Below are positions 24,210-35,600 of a stretch of 64,000 bases of DNA, one piece after another. The DNA comes from Dichetophora obliterata (taxonomy: Eukaryota; Arthropoda; Insecta; Diptera; Sciomyzidae), in assembly GCA_963920525.1 (NCBI GenBank), contig OY986438.1, positions 46,662,288 through 46,726,287 of the forward strand, written 5' to 3'. Position numbers and translations under genes: made by a program. How positions within the stretch are numbered: position 1 is the stretch's first letter; each line of letters starts with the position of its first letter. Under the pieces are notes generated by a model. It made no database searches, was not told where the DNA came from, and saw only the letters and a program-made list of their open reading frames with translations.

Positions 24210-25890
24210 AAAGTTTAAAAGTTGTTTCATATTACTTAGAGCAAACTCTAAAGGCTTTTTCTTAAGAAGATGCATTAACTTTATATGGAATTCGATTATT
24301 TTATTTTTCACTATTCTTGAGAAAAGATTTATTAAGAAAATCGTAATTTTTATATGGACACTTTTATTTCTATGTTCCTATTATTTAAAAGTCATGCTTT
24401 TTTTTTTGTGTAATGCATTTTTATTTTGAAAATGTGGTATAATAGCGTGACTTAAGAGATAAATTTGAAAAAGAAATCAGACGTACAAGCTTTTCATACC
24501 CTAGCGACATCTTTTTGCAAAAGATTTTAAAATTTTTTAAATGATTTGTGGTTATTTTATTTGGCCTTAAAAATTGAAACAAATTGTATTCATTTTTATA
24601 TTACCCGTTTGTTTTTACTTTTATATTATCTAAAAAAGATTGACTTAACAAAAAAATAATAAAACATGAAAAGTTTAGAATTAGTCAATAAATTTATATG
24701 ACTTTTTAGACATTTTTAGATTTGGTTAAGATTTGGCCTATAGATTTTTTTTTTTTTTTATAAAAATGGCCAAATTCTAAAATCCTAAAGTGATCTTTTT
24801 TAAAATATCAAATTTTCATTGCGCTGAAGCTAAATATTTCTAAAAGAAAAATTAATTAAAAAAATTGGTTTTAGGATATCTAGTCCTCCTACCCATACTC
24901 CATTGTACAATAGCCCAACAACGATCAATAGAAAAAATCTAACTTTGACTTCTTTACAGGAAAATAGGCGGAAATTGAACTTAAGATATTTTCAGTCTTT
25001 CTTTTTTGCTAAGACTGAAAAAAACATTGGTGATCGCCTACGCTGCTTGTCGAAGAGTTCTCGCAAGGTTACTACTAATGCAAAAATTTCTCCTCTGTAG
25101 TTTCAGAATTATTACTACATACATAACGGTCAATAATATCAGCTACACTTGGTATTTGAAAAAGTTTCTCAAGATAAGAGCTATCAAAACTTACTTGATT
25201 ACAATTAAATGCGCTTTCATTTAGTATAGTTTCATTTAAACTGCAGCAAATTAATAACATTAGTGCCAATTAATACAAAATCTCATTTATTGATATTATT
25301 TGCATGCAGCCTACCACCAGTAGTGATGCTTGTAGGAAGAAAATTTAAACAATCTTATCTTAACTACGATACTTAGGCTATGGTTTTGAAAGACATGGAA
25401 GCCAACTGTTGTAATAAAATTACCCGCATTGTTTGGCTAGCGTGCTGCGCACCAAGTAAAATTTTGAGATTTGGGAATTTCAAAACATGACAAAGTATCG
25501 AAATATTGATGCACTTTTATCACAAAAAACTAATTGATTTGTGTTAAACGTTCATTCCTCTTTGTTGCAGTCATTAAAAAAAAACATAATTTCATTCTGA
25601 ATGAAATCAAAGAAATGGCAATATAAATTTACCTATAAATAGAATACAAATCAAAATACTTATATATATGTTAGATAGGCATTTCATTTTAATTTGATTC
25701 CATATCAAAGATTTACACTTATTTAATTGGTTTTAATTATTTTCAAGCAATTTTCAGCAGCATTGTTTGCAATATATAAAAATATCAATGCAAATGGAAG
25801 GATCAATTCATTTTTTTCCGCAAAATTTAAAATTTAAATATCTATTACTATAGATATTTAAATTTTAAGCTAAATAGCAACCGGATAGCA
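24210..25890. other. AT-rich spacer, no gene seen
   Basis: No sustained frame, no paired ends and no tandem arrays recognised. Confidence 0.4.
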
Positions 25891-25894
25891 ACTC

Positions 25895-27065
25895 TGAAGG
25901 CCAAAAGTATTATAATAACAAAATTACCATTTGTTTAAAAATTTCAAAGGGGGCGTGGCAAAAACAAGTATTTAATAATATAATCTAGGCTAAATTTTAT
26001 ATGTACGGTCATGTGAAAATAAATAGGGACACCTGTATTTTTATGTATAAAGCTGCATGAATTACATACAAGGTGCAACAGATATAGTATTAATTCCCTC
26101 GGGTGGTGGTTCCTCCTGATAAGGCGAGTATAAAACTTTATGGAGTTTCCTCCCACATTGTAAAACTTTCACGATACAGGGTGTTTTACGGTTTTGGTAC
26201 GTGTTTAGTATTATTGATCTAGAATCTAAACTACTCACCATAAAATAAAAAATAATATTTTGTATTTTAGAAAAAATATCAGGTTTTCCATTTATATATC
26301 AACTACTTTCGTGTCATGTGCTGCAGCGGAGCTTAAATTTTGAGACTAACAAACGAAATAATAACAAATTTTGTATATTTTGTTTTAGCGGAGCTGTAAT
26401 CGTCAAAATTTAAAATCTCTGTTTTTTATGTTAAAATACACTTAATCAATAGTTCTTTTCTAAATTCTAACTTTGGACGATAACAGCTCCGCTAAAAGAA
26501 AAGATACAAAATTTGTTGATATTTCGTTGGATATTCTCAAAATTTTAGCTCCGCTACAGCACATCACACGAAAGTGGTTGATATACTGATAAAAAAGTTG
26601 ATATTTTTTCTAAAATAGAAAATATTCTTTTTTATTTTATGATGAAAAGTATAGATTCTATATCAATAATACTAAACACGTACCAAAACCGTAAAACACC
26701 CTGTATCTTGAAAGTTTTAAATGTGGGAGAAAACTCCATAAAGTGTTATACTCGCCTTATCAATAAGAATCACCAGCCGATTGAATTAATGCTATATCTG
26801 GTGCACCTTGTATATAATTCATGCAGCTTCAAATATAAAAATATAGGTGTCACTATTTATTTTCACATGACTGTATATCTAGTTTGAGCGGAATCCGTTA
26901 AGCAGTTTAGATTTGTATAAAGGTCAAACAAACAAACAGAAAACGAGTTTTATAGTAATAAAACTTTATAGTAATAACTTTATTAAATACTTGTTTTAGC
27001 CACGCCCCCTTTGAAATTTTTAAACTAATGGTAATTTTGTTATTATAATACTTTTAGCCTTCGGA
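25895..27065. repeat. 1.2-kb palindrome (inverted duplication around an inner MITE)
   Basis: The two arms meet near 26435. Outer arm strings such as AAAAGTATTATAATAACAAA and AAATTTCAAAGGGGGCGTGG (25900-25960) reappear inverted at 27000-27060. Inside, the ends (T)AC(G/A)GTCATGTGAAAATA at about 26007 and its mirror at about 26875 look like Tc1/mariner-type MITE ends. TACAGGGTGTTTTACGG and TTTAGCGGAGCTGT also have mirror copies. The right arm carries about 60 bp of extra sequence (26900-26960). The two open frames inside are the same sequence read from the two arms. Confidence 0.75.
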
Positions 27066-27069
27066 GCTT

Positions 27070-28445
27070 TTTGTGAATTTAATTTTAAAAACTTTTTGTT
27101 ATTTTGACATCAAAAAGACTGATGATAGATAAAAGATGAAATAAGATATCTTCAAAATTGTAGAAATTTTTAGTACGACTTTTTCATAAAACATCATTAC
27201 CTAAGAATGATAAAACAACGACTGGAAAATCATAGTTTGGACTTTCCATGCAAATATCTCCGCTGTTCATAACTATATTTCATTTAAATTTTTTTTTTAA
27301 ATTTAAGTGAAAGTCAATGTAGATATATTTTATGATTTTTTTAAGAAATATCCAAAATATTAACTTTTTACTCAATGACTCAAAAATTGTTTTTGTTTTA
27401 AAAATGATATCAATGAAAAATTGCACATCTGGGCTATCTTTTATATGACATAGCATTTATTTGCAAAAATTCTTCCAGCTAAGCGCAAAAATTATTTTAC
27501 TGTTTTTGTCATCAAAACAACAAGGGTACCCCCCCCCCTTTGATTTTTTAGGCGAAATTTATTTTTTCCAAAATGTTTTTTTTATATTTTTTACAAAAAA
27601 GTCAAGTCTCAAAAATAATTTATGTGAAAAAGATACCCCAATATCTCTTTGTAATCAAAAGTTATGGCAAAAATTTATTTTTTCATACCATTGACTATAT
27701 ATTAAAAAAATGATTTTTGTATTAACATTTTCTATTCTCTGAGCTCCTTTTCCCATTTTGAACTAATTTTTCTCTAAGGATGCAGCTGTGTGTCTAGAGT
27801 AATTTTACATACATTTTGGTTTATATAAATATCTTCCTAATATTAGTACGTCTACTTATATTTTTGGCTAGACTTCCCTCCCCCCCCACCCCCCTGTTAA
27901 ATCTGTTTTGTTGTGCTGGCTCTATTTCTTCTCACTGTTTTGCCAGCGTTTTCACATAGTTCTTTATCAATGGTGTTTTCGTTTTTGTATCTATATCACC
28001 ACTTCATCGAAAAGATGACCGTGAATAGAATGCTGTAAAAGTTAATATTTTCATACAATCAGTTTAAGCTAGATGGCACTAGAATAAAACATAAGCGCAT
28101 CTGTTAGCACAATTATTGCATTGGTTTTGATCTGCGTTTTAAATTCACAGATAGGTGGAGCTACATTAGCAAGTACTGTGAGTACAAACTATACACCTTG
28201 CGGTGAAAAGCCGATTGATGTCTACCACAAGTTTATTCAACTTTAACCTCACGCGTTTGGCTGGCTCTATATATTATTCAGTACAATCATTTTTAGTTCA
28301 ACGAATTCTTCATAAAACAACGATAAAAACATAGAATGAGAAAAAATTTTTATAAAAATTAAGGTTTTTACTTCCGATAAAAAATATCTCCATTGTTTTT
28401 AAATATATTTCATTAAAATTTTTTTTTGTTCAAAAGTTCAATATA
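27070..28445. other. AT-rich spacer with homopolymer C tracts
   Basis: C-runs occur at about 27530-27538 and 27882-27895. No gene or paired ends are seen. Confidence 0.4.
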
Positions 28446-28449
28446 GTTT

Positions 28450-28735
28450 TTAATAAAAATTTTTGTTTAGATGTTAAAATGTCCCTATCTCAAGAAGCCA
28501 TTGAATCCCACCATAATTTTTATATTGTTGATAAGGTAATTTTACTAGCTTTAAGAATAAGTTATTTTGAATTTTTAAAATATGTTTTTCGTACCCCTTC
28601 TCTGAATTCAATTAGCTCACCGCAAAGGATGGAACCCCCAACCAACAAAATTTTCCAAAACTTTTTTTGGATTAAAGTCCGTTCAACAGCCTTTCTAATG
28701 AAAAACTCAATCTTAAAACTCAACATGTTTTTCAC
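28450..28735. mobile_element. family P internal fragment (copy C)
   Basis: The ordered modules TTTAGATGTTAAAATGTCC, CACCGCAA(A/G)G(A/G), TGGAACCCCCAACCA and TTTTTGGATTAAAGTCC match the right half of copies A and B. No terminal repeats are present. Confidence 0.55.
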
Positions 28736-29233
28736 TATTCCAGAATTTAAAAATATTTAATCAAGTAGTATATATTAACCCTATTACTGCCAGGCTGAAT
28801 TTCGAACTAAAATAAAAGATTTAAAACACGTTTTATAGCAAAATCAGTTCAATGTATTTTTGTTTTGGTCACACGTTGTTGTTATATACAATAAATTTTT
28901 TATTATGTATTGATAATATTAACTTATTACACATAGCATTGAAAAATATCATTAACTGCCAAGTAGTGACTCTAAGACACTACAACTACGATCCAAGGTG
29001 TTAGCTTGTGCTCGAGTAAAAAATGTTTGACATATTGTTTATTCATGTTGAAACATGGTCTGTCAAGGCAGAATATTTGCACTGATGATTTGGAAGTAAA
29101 TAAAATCATTTTCGTATTACATAGGTTCAAGTGAACTGGTTATAAAATAGTTATTATCGGAATAATATTCAGTAGTTATACAATTATTATTTTTACTAGC
29201 AGCATTTCTAGAGCTAGAAGAATAAGACATCTA

Positions 29234-29874
29234 ATGAATGTTGAAATTAGAAGCGCTATGGAAGAGGAAGCTGATGAAAATTAATTGGAAGACACTGCTG
29301 AAGATTATGATGAATCTTACATCTCAGATAGTGAAATAGATGTTTTGGAAACTGCATCCGAATCAGAGGATGAAATAAGCACCAAATCTTCGAAAGAAAA
29401 TCAAGGTGGCACCAATAATGATCAAACATTAATCGGCAAATATGGAGAAGAGTGGTCTTCACTTCCACCAAATGTTCATGGCCAAGCCCCAGTTCAAAAC
29501 ATCATCCGAGGCAAAGTAAGTGTAATAGTGTTACGACCTGGTGTTATCGATTGTACTGTGGATGCTTTTTCTCTATATTTCACTGATGAAGTAGTAGAAG
29601 TTATTGTAAAATACACAAACTTGGACGGGCACCCACTAGAATCAACATAGTGGGCAACAAGTGGAAGATAACCGATATGTTGGAAACTCAAGCGTTCATA
29701 GGACTATTGATCGATGCTGGATCATGCTGACAATGTGCCACGTCTTGTGAAGAATTTAAGGAACCTTTATTTGGAAGTCCAGATTGTCGGGTCTGTGTTT
29801 TTGTACGGAAGTTGCGTTTTGATAAAAAATTAACAGGATCAATTCGCATACCAAAAGATAAATTGGCGGCAATA
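29234..29874 (+). pseudogene. piggyBac transposase pseudogene, N-terminal part
   Basis: From ATG 29234 an acidic N-terminus, typical of piggyBac transposases, runs into a TAA at 29282. The same frame resumes (EDTAEDYDESYISDSEIDVL) and continues to about 29650. After frameshifts one can read QAFIGLLIDAG, then FVRKLRFDKKLTGS and finally KDKLAAIR, the RFDD...KLAAIR region that precedes the catalytic core in this family. The retrotransposon is inserted just after that. Stops and frameshifts predate or accompany the loss of function, so this copy cannot make transposase. Confidence 0.7.
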
Positions 29875-29878
29875 AGGG
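29875..29878. repeat. target-site duplication AGGG (left copy)
   Basis: AGGG directly abuts the TGTAA end of the left LTR. The same four bases follow the TTACA end of the right LTR at 38500-38503. A 4-bp duplication is usual for Ty3/gypsy integrases. Confidence 0.85.
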
Positions 29879-30111
29879 TGTAAAGGGGGGTTTTGTTCAG
29901 AGGCTGAGGTATGCTCAGCGGTTCCAGGGTCAAACAAAAGACCCTCAAACTTTTGTCCAAAATAAATAAGTAGACTTGGTGATTTTCGTGCTCAGACGAT
30001 ATTTTCTGTTTTATTGTTAAATCAAGTCTTTCTTACAATACACAATATTTTAGGAATATGATAAATATACAGCGGTGGGTGAGTCTGCCGATGCTGGTTC
30101 GATGGTATTCG

Positions 30112-30322
30112 GTATTAGACGAAGTTCGGTGATGTTCGGGGATGTTCGGTGTTCGCTGAAGGTTGGTGCTGGTCGGTGATATTCGGTGATATTCGGTGTT
30201 ATTCGGTGTTCGCTGAAGGTCGGTGCTGTTCGGTGATATTCGGTGATATTCGGTGTTATTCGGTGTTCACTGAAGTTCGGTGCTGTTCGGTGATACTCGG
30301 TGATGTTCGGTGTGACTGACTT
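30112..30322. repeat. short-period repeat in LTR (TTCGGTGATA / TTCGGTGTT type)
   Basis: Repeated TTCGGTGATA, TTCGGTGTTA and TTCGCTGAAG blocks. The same block is at 37106-37316 in the other LTR. Confidence 0.85.
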
Positions 30323-30446
30323 CGGCAAGACCCGACTATGCTGTGTGACTTACTAATTTGTATTATTGTATACAATTTTCATTCTAAAGTACATATCTTT
30401 ATAAATATGGCATGAAGCGCCTTGGCATGCGTTTTTAAAAAAAAAC

Positions 30447-31146
30447 CCGAGACTTCCCGATATGCCGAAGCACACGTAAAGAGCCTCTAAATAAGTAAAA
30501 AAAAAAGACGAGACTTCCCGATATGCCGAGCACACGTAAAGAGCCTCTAAATAAGTAAAAAAAAAGACGAGACTTCCCGATATGCCGAAGCACACGTAAA
30601 GAGCCTCTAAATAAGTAAAAAAAAAGACGAGACTTCCCGATATGCCGAAGCACACGTAAAGAGCCTCTAAATAAGTAAAAAAAAAGACGAGACTTCCCGA
30701 TATGCCGAAGCACACGTAAAGAGCCTCTAAATAAGTAAAAAAAAGACGAGACTTCCCGATATGCCGAAGCACACGTAAAGAGCCTCTAAATAAGTAAAAA
30801 GACGAGACTTCCCGATATGCCGAAGCACACGTAAAGAGCCTCTAAATAAGTAAAAAAAAAAGACGAGACTTCCCGATATGCCGAAGCACACGTAAAGAGC
30901 CTCTAAATAAGTAAAAAAAAGACGAGACTTCCCGATATGCCGAAGCACACGTAAAGAGCCTCTAAATAAGTAAAAAAAAGACGAGACTTCCCGATATGCC
31001 GAAGCACACGTAAAGAGCCTCTAAATAAGTAAAAAAAAGACGAGACTTCCCGATATGCCGAAGCACACGTAAAGAGCCTCTAAATAAGTAAAAAAAGACG
31101 AGACTTCCCGATATGCCGAAGCACACGTAAAGAGCCTCTAAATACT
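30447..31146. repeat. 12-unit minisatellite in the 3' LTR
   Basis: Each unit of about 56-60 bp contains GAGACTTCCCGATATGCC, then GCACACGTAAAGAGCCTC and TAAATAAGT, then an A-run. Units differ mainly in the A-run length; unit 2 lacks one A after GCCG. The array is repeated at 37441-38140. Confidence 0.95.
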
Positions 31147-31505
31147 TAATACAATACAAAAAAACTAGATTTATTCATACGAGCCACCTTGCGATAGCCC
31201 GTTCGAAACAACAAACTTGTTTTCGTTTCCAACAAGTAGCGACGGTACAAAGCACTACGCTCTCGAGCCGTGCCGAAGTCTGTCACAATGCGCTCTATTT
31301 ATCCGTATGCTGCCATTAACCTTCTGGGAATTATAGCGTTGCGTGTGGTTTATGTAGACTCGGCTGTTGGCTACGTTGAATGTGCTGGCTGTATGTGTGC
31401 GTGTGTGTGTAGGTATGGCTGTTGGTTGAGTTAAGCGCACAGTGGTGTAGTAAGGCAGTGGCGTAGTGTGCGGGGTGCAAACTTGTAACGGGGATCACCG
31501 TTACA

Positions 31506-31519
31506 ACTCCCCCCCCACT
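31506..31519 (-). other. polypurine tract of the retrotransposon
   Basis: On the minus strand, AGTGGGGGGGGAGT lies directly upstream of the 3' LTR. This is the expected plus-strand primer position. Confidence 0.8.
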
Positions 31520-31715
31520 TCGGAGAGTGATTTGTCACTAATAAGGAAGACGGAGACAAAAGGAAAAGAAAAGAGAAAAAGAAATATGCGTTAGTAAATA
31601 ATAAAACAAATTAGGATGATGCGTGGGCGATTTTAGGTCCTAAGACCCGCACTACCGAAATCGGTAAAGTTCACCTGACCAGATGTGGTTCGGCTCAGCC
31701 CAAAGTATACATATA

Positions 31716-31826
<111 letters not shown>

Positions 31827-31916
31827 AGAGAAGAAAGAGAAAAAAAAACTAGAGCAAGTGGTAAAAATAAAATTGACTTCATGGTGTGATAAAAAAAAAA
31901 TAAATGTTGTGCATTA

Positions 31917-32582
31917 TTACTCCTCTATTGGTACAATTTTGGTAATCCCCTGGCAGCATAGTCGGGCCCTTCCGTCCGTCATCCGTGTTACCGTTACTCT
32001 TGGTCTGCCTTTAGGGTGGATCACCCAGCGCCGACGGTTTGAACTCGGTGTTGGTTTGCGAATCTTGATGCCCTGGAAGAGGTTGTCCTCGTATGACGGC
32101 GTTGGTGGGTTGGTGCCTGTTATGCCCATGCTTAAGAGGGGTGTGAGGGGTTTGGAAGTACCCGGTGTATTGCTGGCGCTCTCCAGCTCTGGCATATGAG
32201 GTCCAGTCGAGGTTTTGGTTGCTACGACTTTGGTTGCGACGGCGGTCGTATTCTGTCGTGGGGTGGGTGCCTGCAGAGGTATCAATGGCGGTGGTGATGA
32301 TGGCGTGACGTTTGTGCCATCCCCAGGCCCTGGCGCATCAGAGCTTTCGGCTGGGTGATGGGGTGGCGGCAAGGCTGGAGCGCGAACATTCGAACGAACG
32401 GTTCGAGGCCCAAAGGTTAATTTCGGCAGCAGGGTGACCGATTCGATAACGACCTTTTCGTGTACCTGTCGCTTGGCCTCGGGTGGTGGTCGGTATGGTA
32501 CGACCCTTTTGGGCATTGATGTTCGGCGTAGGTGCTCAGCCACTTTCCCTGGGGGTATCGGTTTAGTCCTCTTCCTTTCCAT
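31917..32582 (-). CDS. retrotransposon third frame: proline-rich basic protein, unknown function
   Basis: A 221-residue frame follows gag-pol after a gap of 116 nt, in the position where some gypsy elements carry env. It has no signal peptide, no membrane segment and few cysteines, so it is not an envelope protein. What can be seen: a basic N-terminus (MERKRTKPIPPGKVAEHL), a proline/serine/threonine-rich middle (about residues 60-150) that looks disordered, and a compact basic C-terminus (about 175-221) rich in Arg with GRPRVTVTRMTDGRARLCC. The frame is intact alongside an intact gag-pol and a pair of identical LTRs, which argues that it is maintained. It would need a spliced or re-initiated message. 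I do not recognise a family. Confidence 0.65.
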   Translation of the reverse strand: MERKRTKPIPPGKVAEHLRRTSMPKRVVPYRPPPEAKRQVHEKVVIESVTLLPKLTFGPRTVRSNVRAPALPPPHHPAESSDAPGPGDGTNVTPSSPPPLIPLQAPTPRQNTTAVATKVVATKTSTGPHMPELESASNTPGTSKPLTPLLSMGITGTNPPTPSYEDNLFQGIKIRKPTPSSNRRRWVIHPKGRPRVTVTRMTDGRARLCCQGITKIVPIEE

Positions 32583-32698
32583 GTTGAAGTGATACTACTT
32601 TGTGGTTGGAGGTTGCGCTGCTTATATACTATTTGTTGTGGTTTTTTTTTTCTATTTAATGGAATTTATTTTGTTTTAATTCATATATTTTATTCCGT

Positions 32699-35600
32699 TT
32701 AAGGTACAGCTTTTAAATCTTTTATGTGTACTCGGAGCGGTTTATCGGTGAGGTTGTCTGGTTTTTCTAATTCGACGATGTTTTGGGCGGTAAAACGCTT
32801 GACCCTGTATGGTCCTAGGTATTTTGGCGCCAGCTTTTGAGCGAAGGAGTCCAATTTTGATGATAAAGGGTGATCTCTTCTTAATACCAGGTCGTTGATT
32901 TTCGGTTTCCAGGGCCGTCTGCGTAAATTGTAGTATTTTTGTTGGCGCTGGGTAGCCTGCGTTTGTTGCTCCTTGACTCTGGCCCAGAGTTCATTCAGCG
33001 TTCTCTGAGCTTTTGGTGCTTCAGTTGGGGTCGTTGCTTCCCTGCGCAGCTGGTTTGGGATCGTCAGTGGTCGCCCGAAGTTGAGTTCTGCCGCTGAAAT
33101 TTTTGTTGACTCATGCTGAGCGGTGTTGATGGCGAAGGCGATCTCGCAGACGTGCTCGTCCCACTTTCGGTGATTACCTTCGGTTTGTTGTGCAATCATT
33201 GTTTTTACCACTCTATTTGTGCGCTCGGTAGGATTTTCCTGCGGTGAATAAGGCGCGGTGAATTGGTGTTGGATTCCGTGGTGGTGCAAGTATGTTTTTA
33301 ACTCGTTGCTGACGAAGTGTCTTCCGTTGTCAGACAAGAAGATTTTCGGACAGCCGAATCGGTAAATTATGCGTTCTTTTAGAGCTCGTATTACGCTGTG
33401 AGAGGTAGCACGGTGGACTGGGACTAATTCTACCCATTTGCTGAACTTGTCTACTAGAACGAGCAGCGCAGTATGGCCTTGTGTTGACCTTGGTAGTGGT
33501 CCGATGAAGTCGCCGCATACTATTTCCCATGGTTGTGTGCATTGCATAGTGGCCATATAGCCCGCTGGCTTGCGTTGCTCGATTTTAAAACGAGCGCAGG
33601 TGCTGCAGTTCCGGACGTGGCGAGCGATATCACGGTACATGCCAGGCCAATAGTAGTTAGCTTGAGCTCGGTGTAGTGTTTTCGTTCTCCCGAGATGGCC
33701 AGCGGCGCTATTGTCGTGAACTTCATTTAACACTCGTGGTCGGAGGTGCTGGGGGACACATAATTTCCATTCGGGGGTGGTCGTGAGGGGGTTTCGGCGA
33801 GGAATATGTCGGTAGAGCCGGTCTTCAATTATCTGGTAATCTGGGTGTCGGGAGGCTTGTTGCTTGGTTTTGTTCAATTGCTGTTTGTACCAGTCGGTGG
33901 CCTTCGTTGAGCTTGCACAGAGCGGTTCGTTTTCATCGTGGGGGAGTGGGCTGCGTGATAGGGCATCTGCTACGACGTTCAGGCTGCCTCGTCGGTACTC
34001 AATAGTGAAGTTATACTGCTGTAATTCTAATGCCCAACGGGCAAGTCGGCCGGAGGGGTTTTTCAGCGAGTGCAACCATTTCAGCGAATGGTGGTCGGTA
34101 ATTACCGTGAAGTGATAGCCTTCTAGATATAAACGTAATTTGCGAATTCCCCAAAGTATGGCAAGGCATTCTTGTTCGGTAGCGGAGTATTTTCTTTCCA
34201 GATTGGTTAACGTTCGACTTGCGTAAGCAATAACTCTTTCTTGATCATCTTTTCGCTGAAAAAGTACTGCGCCTAACCCTTCTCCGCTGGCGTCGGTCTG
34301 TAGTATAAATGGCTGTTCGAAGTCTGGGCAGCATAAAACGGGTGCTTGTGACAGCTGGTCTTTTAATTGTTTAAATGCAGTTTCTTGTTCCTTTTGCCAT
34401 TCCCATTTAACGTTTTTCTTCAGTAAAAGTGTAAGGGGTGCCGCTAGCGTCGAAAAATTTGGCACAAATCTCCTATACCATGACGCGATTCCTAATATCC
34501 TCCGTAATTCTTTGATATTACGTGGAGGGGCCATTTCCTGTAGGGCGGCGACTTTGGCCGGGTCGGTATGAATGCCTTCCGAGCTTACAATATGGCCGAG
34601 GTAGTGGATGCGGGTTCGAACGAAGTCACATTTCTCGAAGTTGATTTGCATATTTGCTTCAAATAATTTGCTGAATACGAGGTTCAAGTTTTCCATGTGG
34701 TCGTCAAACGATGTGCCTAGGATGATGATATCATCGAGATATGCGAATACCTTAGGATGGAGTTCGGGTCCGATGATGCTGTCGAGTGCGCGCTGGAATG
34801 TGGCGGGTGCCGAATGCAAGCCAAAGGGCATGACTTTCCACTGGAACAGGCCTCGGCCCGGAACGGTGAACGCGGTGCATGCTCGTGACTTCTGCTCTAC
34901 TGGAATTTGCCAATATCCATTTTTCAAGTCTATGGAGGAAATGTATTTTGCCTCTTTGAGTTGGTCCAGGATTGCGTTGATCTGGGGCAGCGGGTAAGCA
35001 TCGGGCTCAGTTGCCGCGTTCAACTGGCGATAGTCTATGCACATTCGCCACGAACCTTGCTTTTTCCGAACCAAAACGACAGGGGAGCTATATGGGCTTT
35101 TTGAGGCTTCAATGCGATCCATCGCAAGCAGCTCATCGAGTTCTTGATTCAATATGCTTTGCATAGCCGGGTTGCGGGGGTAGTACCGCTGCTTAATCGG
35201 TTGGTTATGCCGAAGCTTAATTGAATGTTCGGTGATGTTGCATGTTCCTGTGATAGTAGCGAATTGTAGTTTTTGCTTGTCCAAAAAATCAGCCAGGTGT
35301 TGGTTTTGTTCGGGGGTTAAGTTTTCCCGGCTGACGATCGAGTGTAGAGTCGCAATCTTCGCTGTTTGGTCGTTGGTCGGTGGGCTTAGCTCCCGTCCAT
35401 CCATCGTCAGTTTTATGCCTCTGCGTCGCAAGAAATCCATGCCCAAGATCATTGGCTCGGCGAGTGATGATAACGGGGAGACTAGAATAAACACTGGCTT
35501 CTGGTCATAGTCCACGTAAATGGGGTACGTATCCTCGCAGTCGACTATCGAATTGTCTGCTAGCTGGATTCTCCTGCTTTGTGGTCGGGGTTGAATATTT

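Larger units (their letters stand above)
29879..31505 (-). repeat. 3' LTR, 1627 bp
   Basis: Matches the 5' LTR at a constant offset of 6994 bp. It contains a block of TTCGGTGATA-type short repeats (30112-30322) and a 12-unit minisatellite (30447-31146). Its outer right edge is a near-palindrome (TTGTAACGG, a six-base spacer, CCGTTACAA). The open frames within it come from the repeats. Confidence 0.95.

Noticed and set aside
25944..26887. Two similar small proteins on opposite strands
   Set aside because: They are the two arms of one palindrome read in mirror image; no evidence of coding selection.
30353..31159. CRISPR-like array or repeat protein (units with constant cores and A-runs)
   Set aside because: The whole unit repeats, with no unique spacers. 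It is a minisatellite in an LTR of a eukaryotic retrotransposon, duplicated at 37441-38140.
31206..31222. CAACAAACTTGTTTTC in the LTR, also found at the dispersed motif copy at 7745
   Set aside because: It lacks the GACTTAAG half and lies in a retrotransposon, so it is most likely chance.
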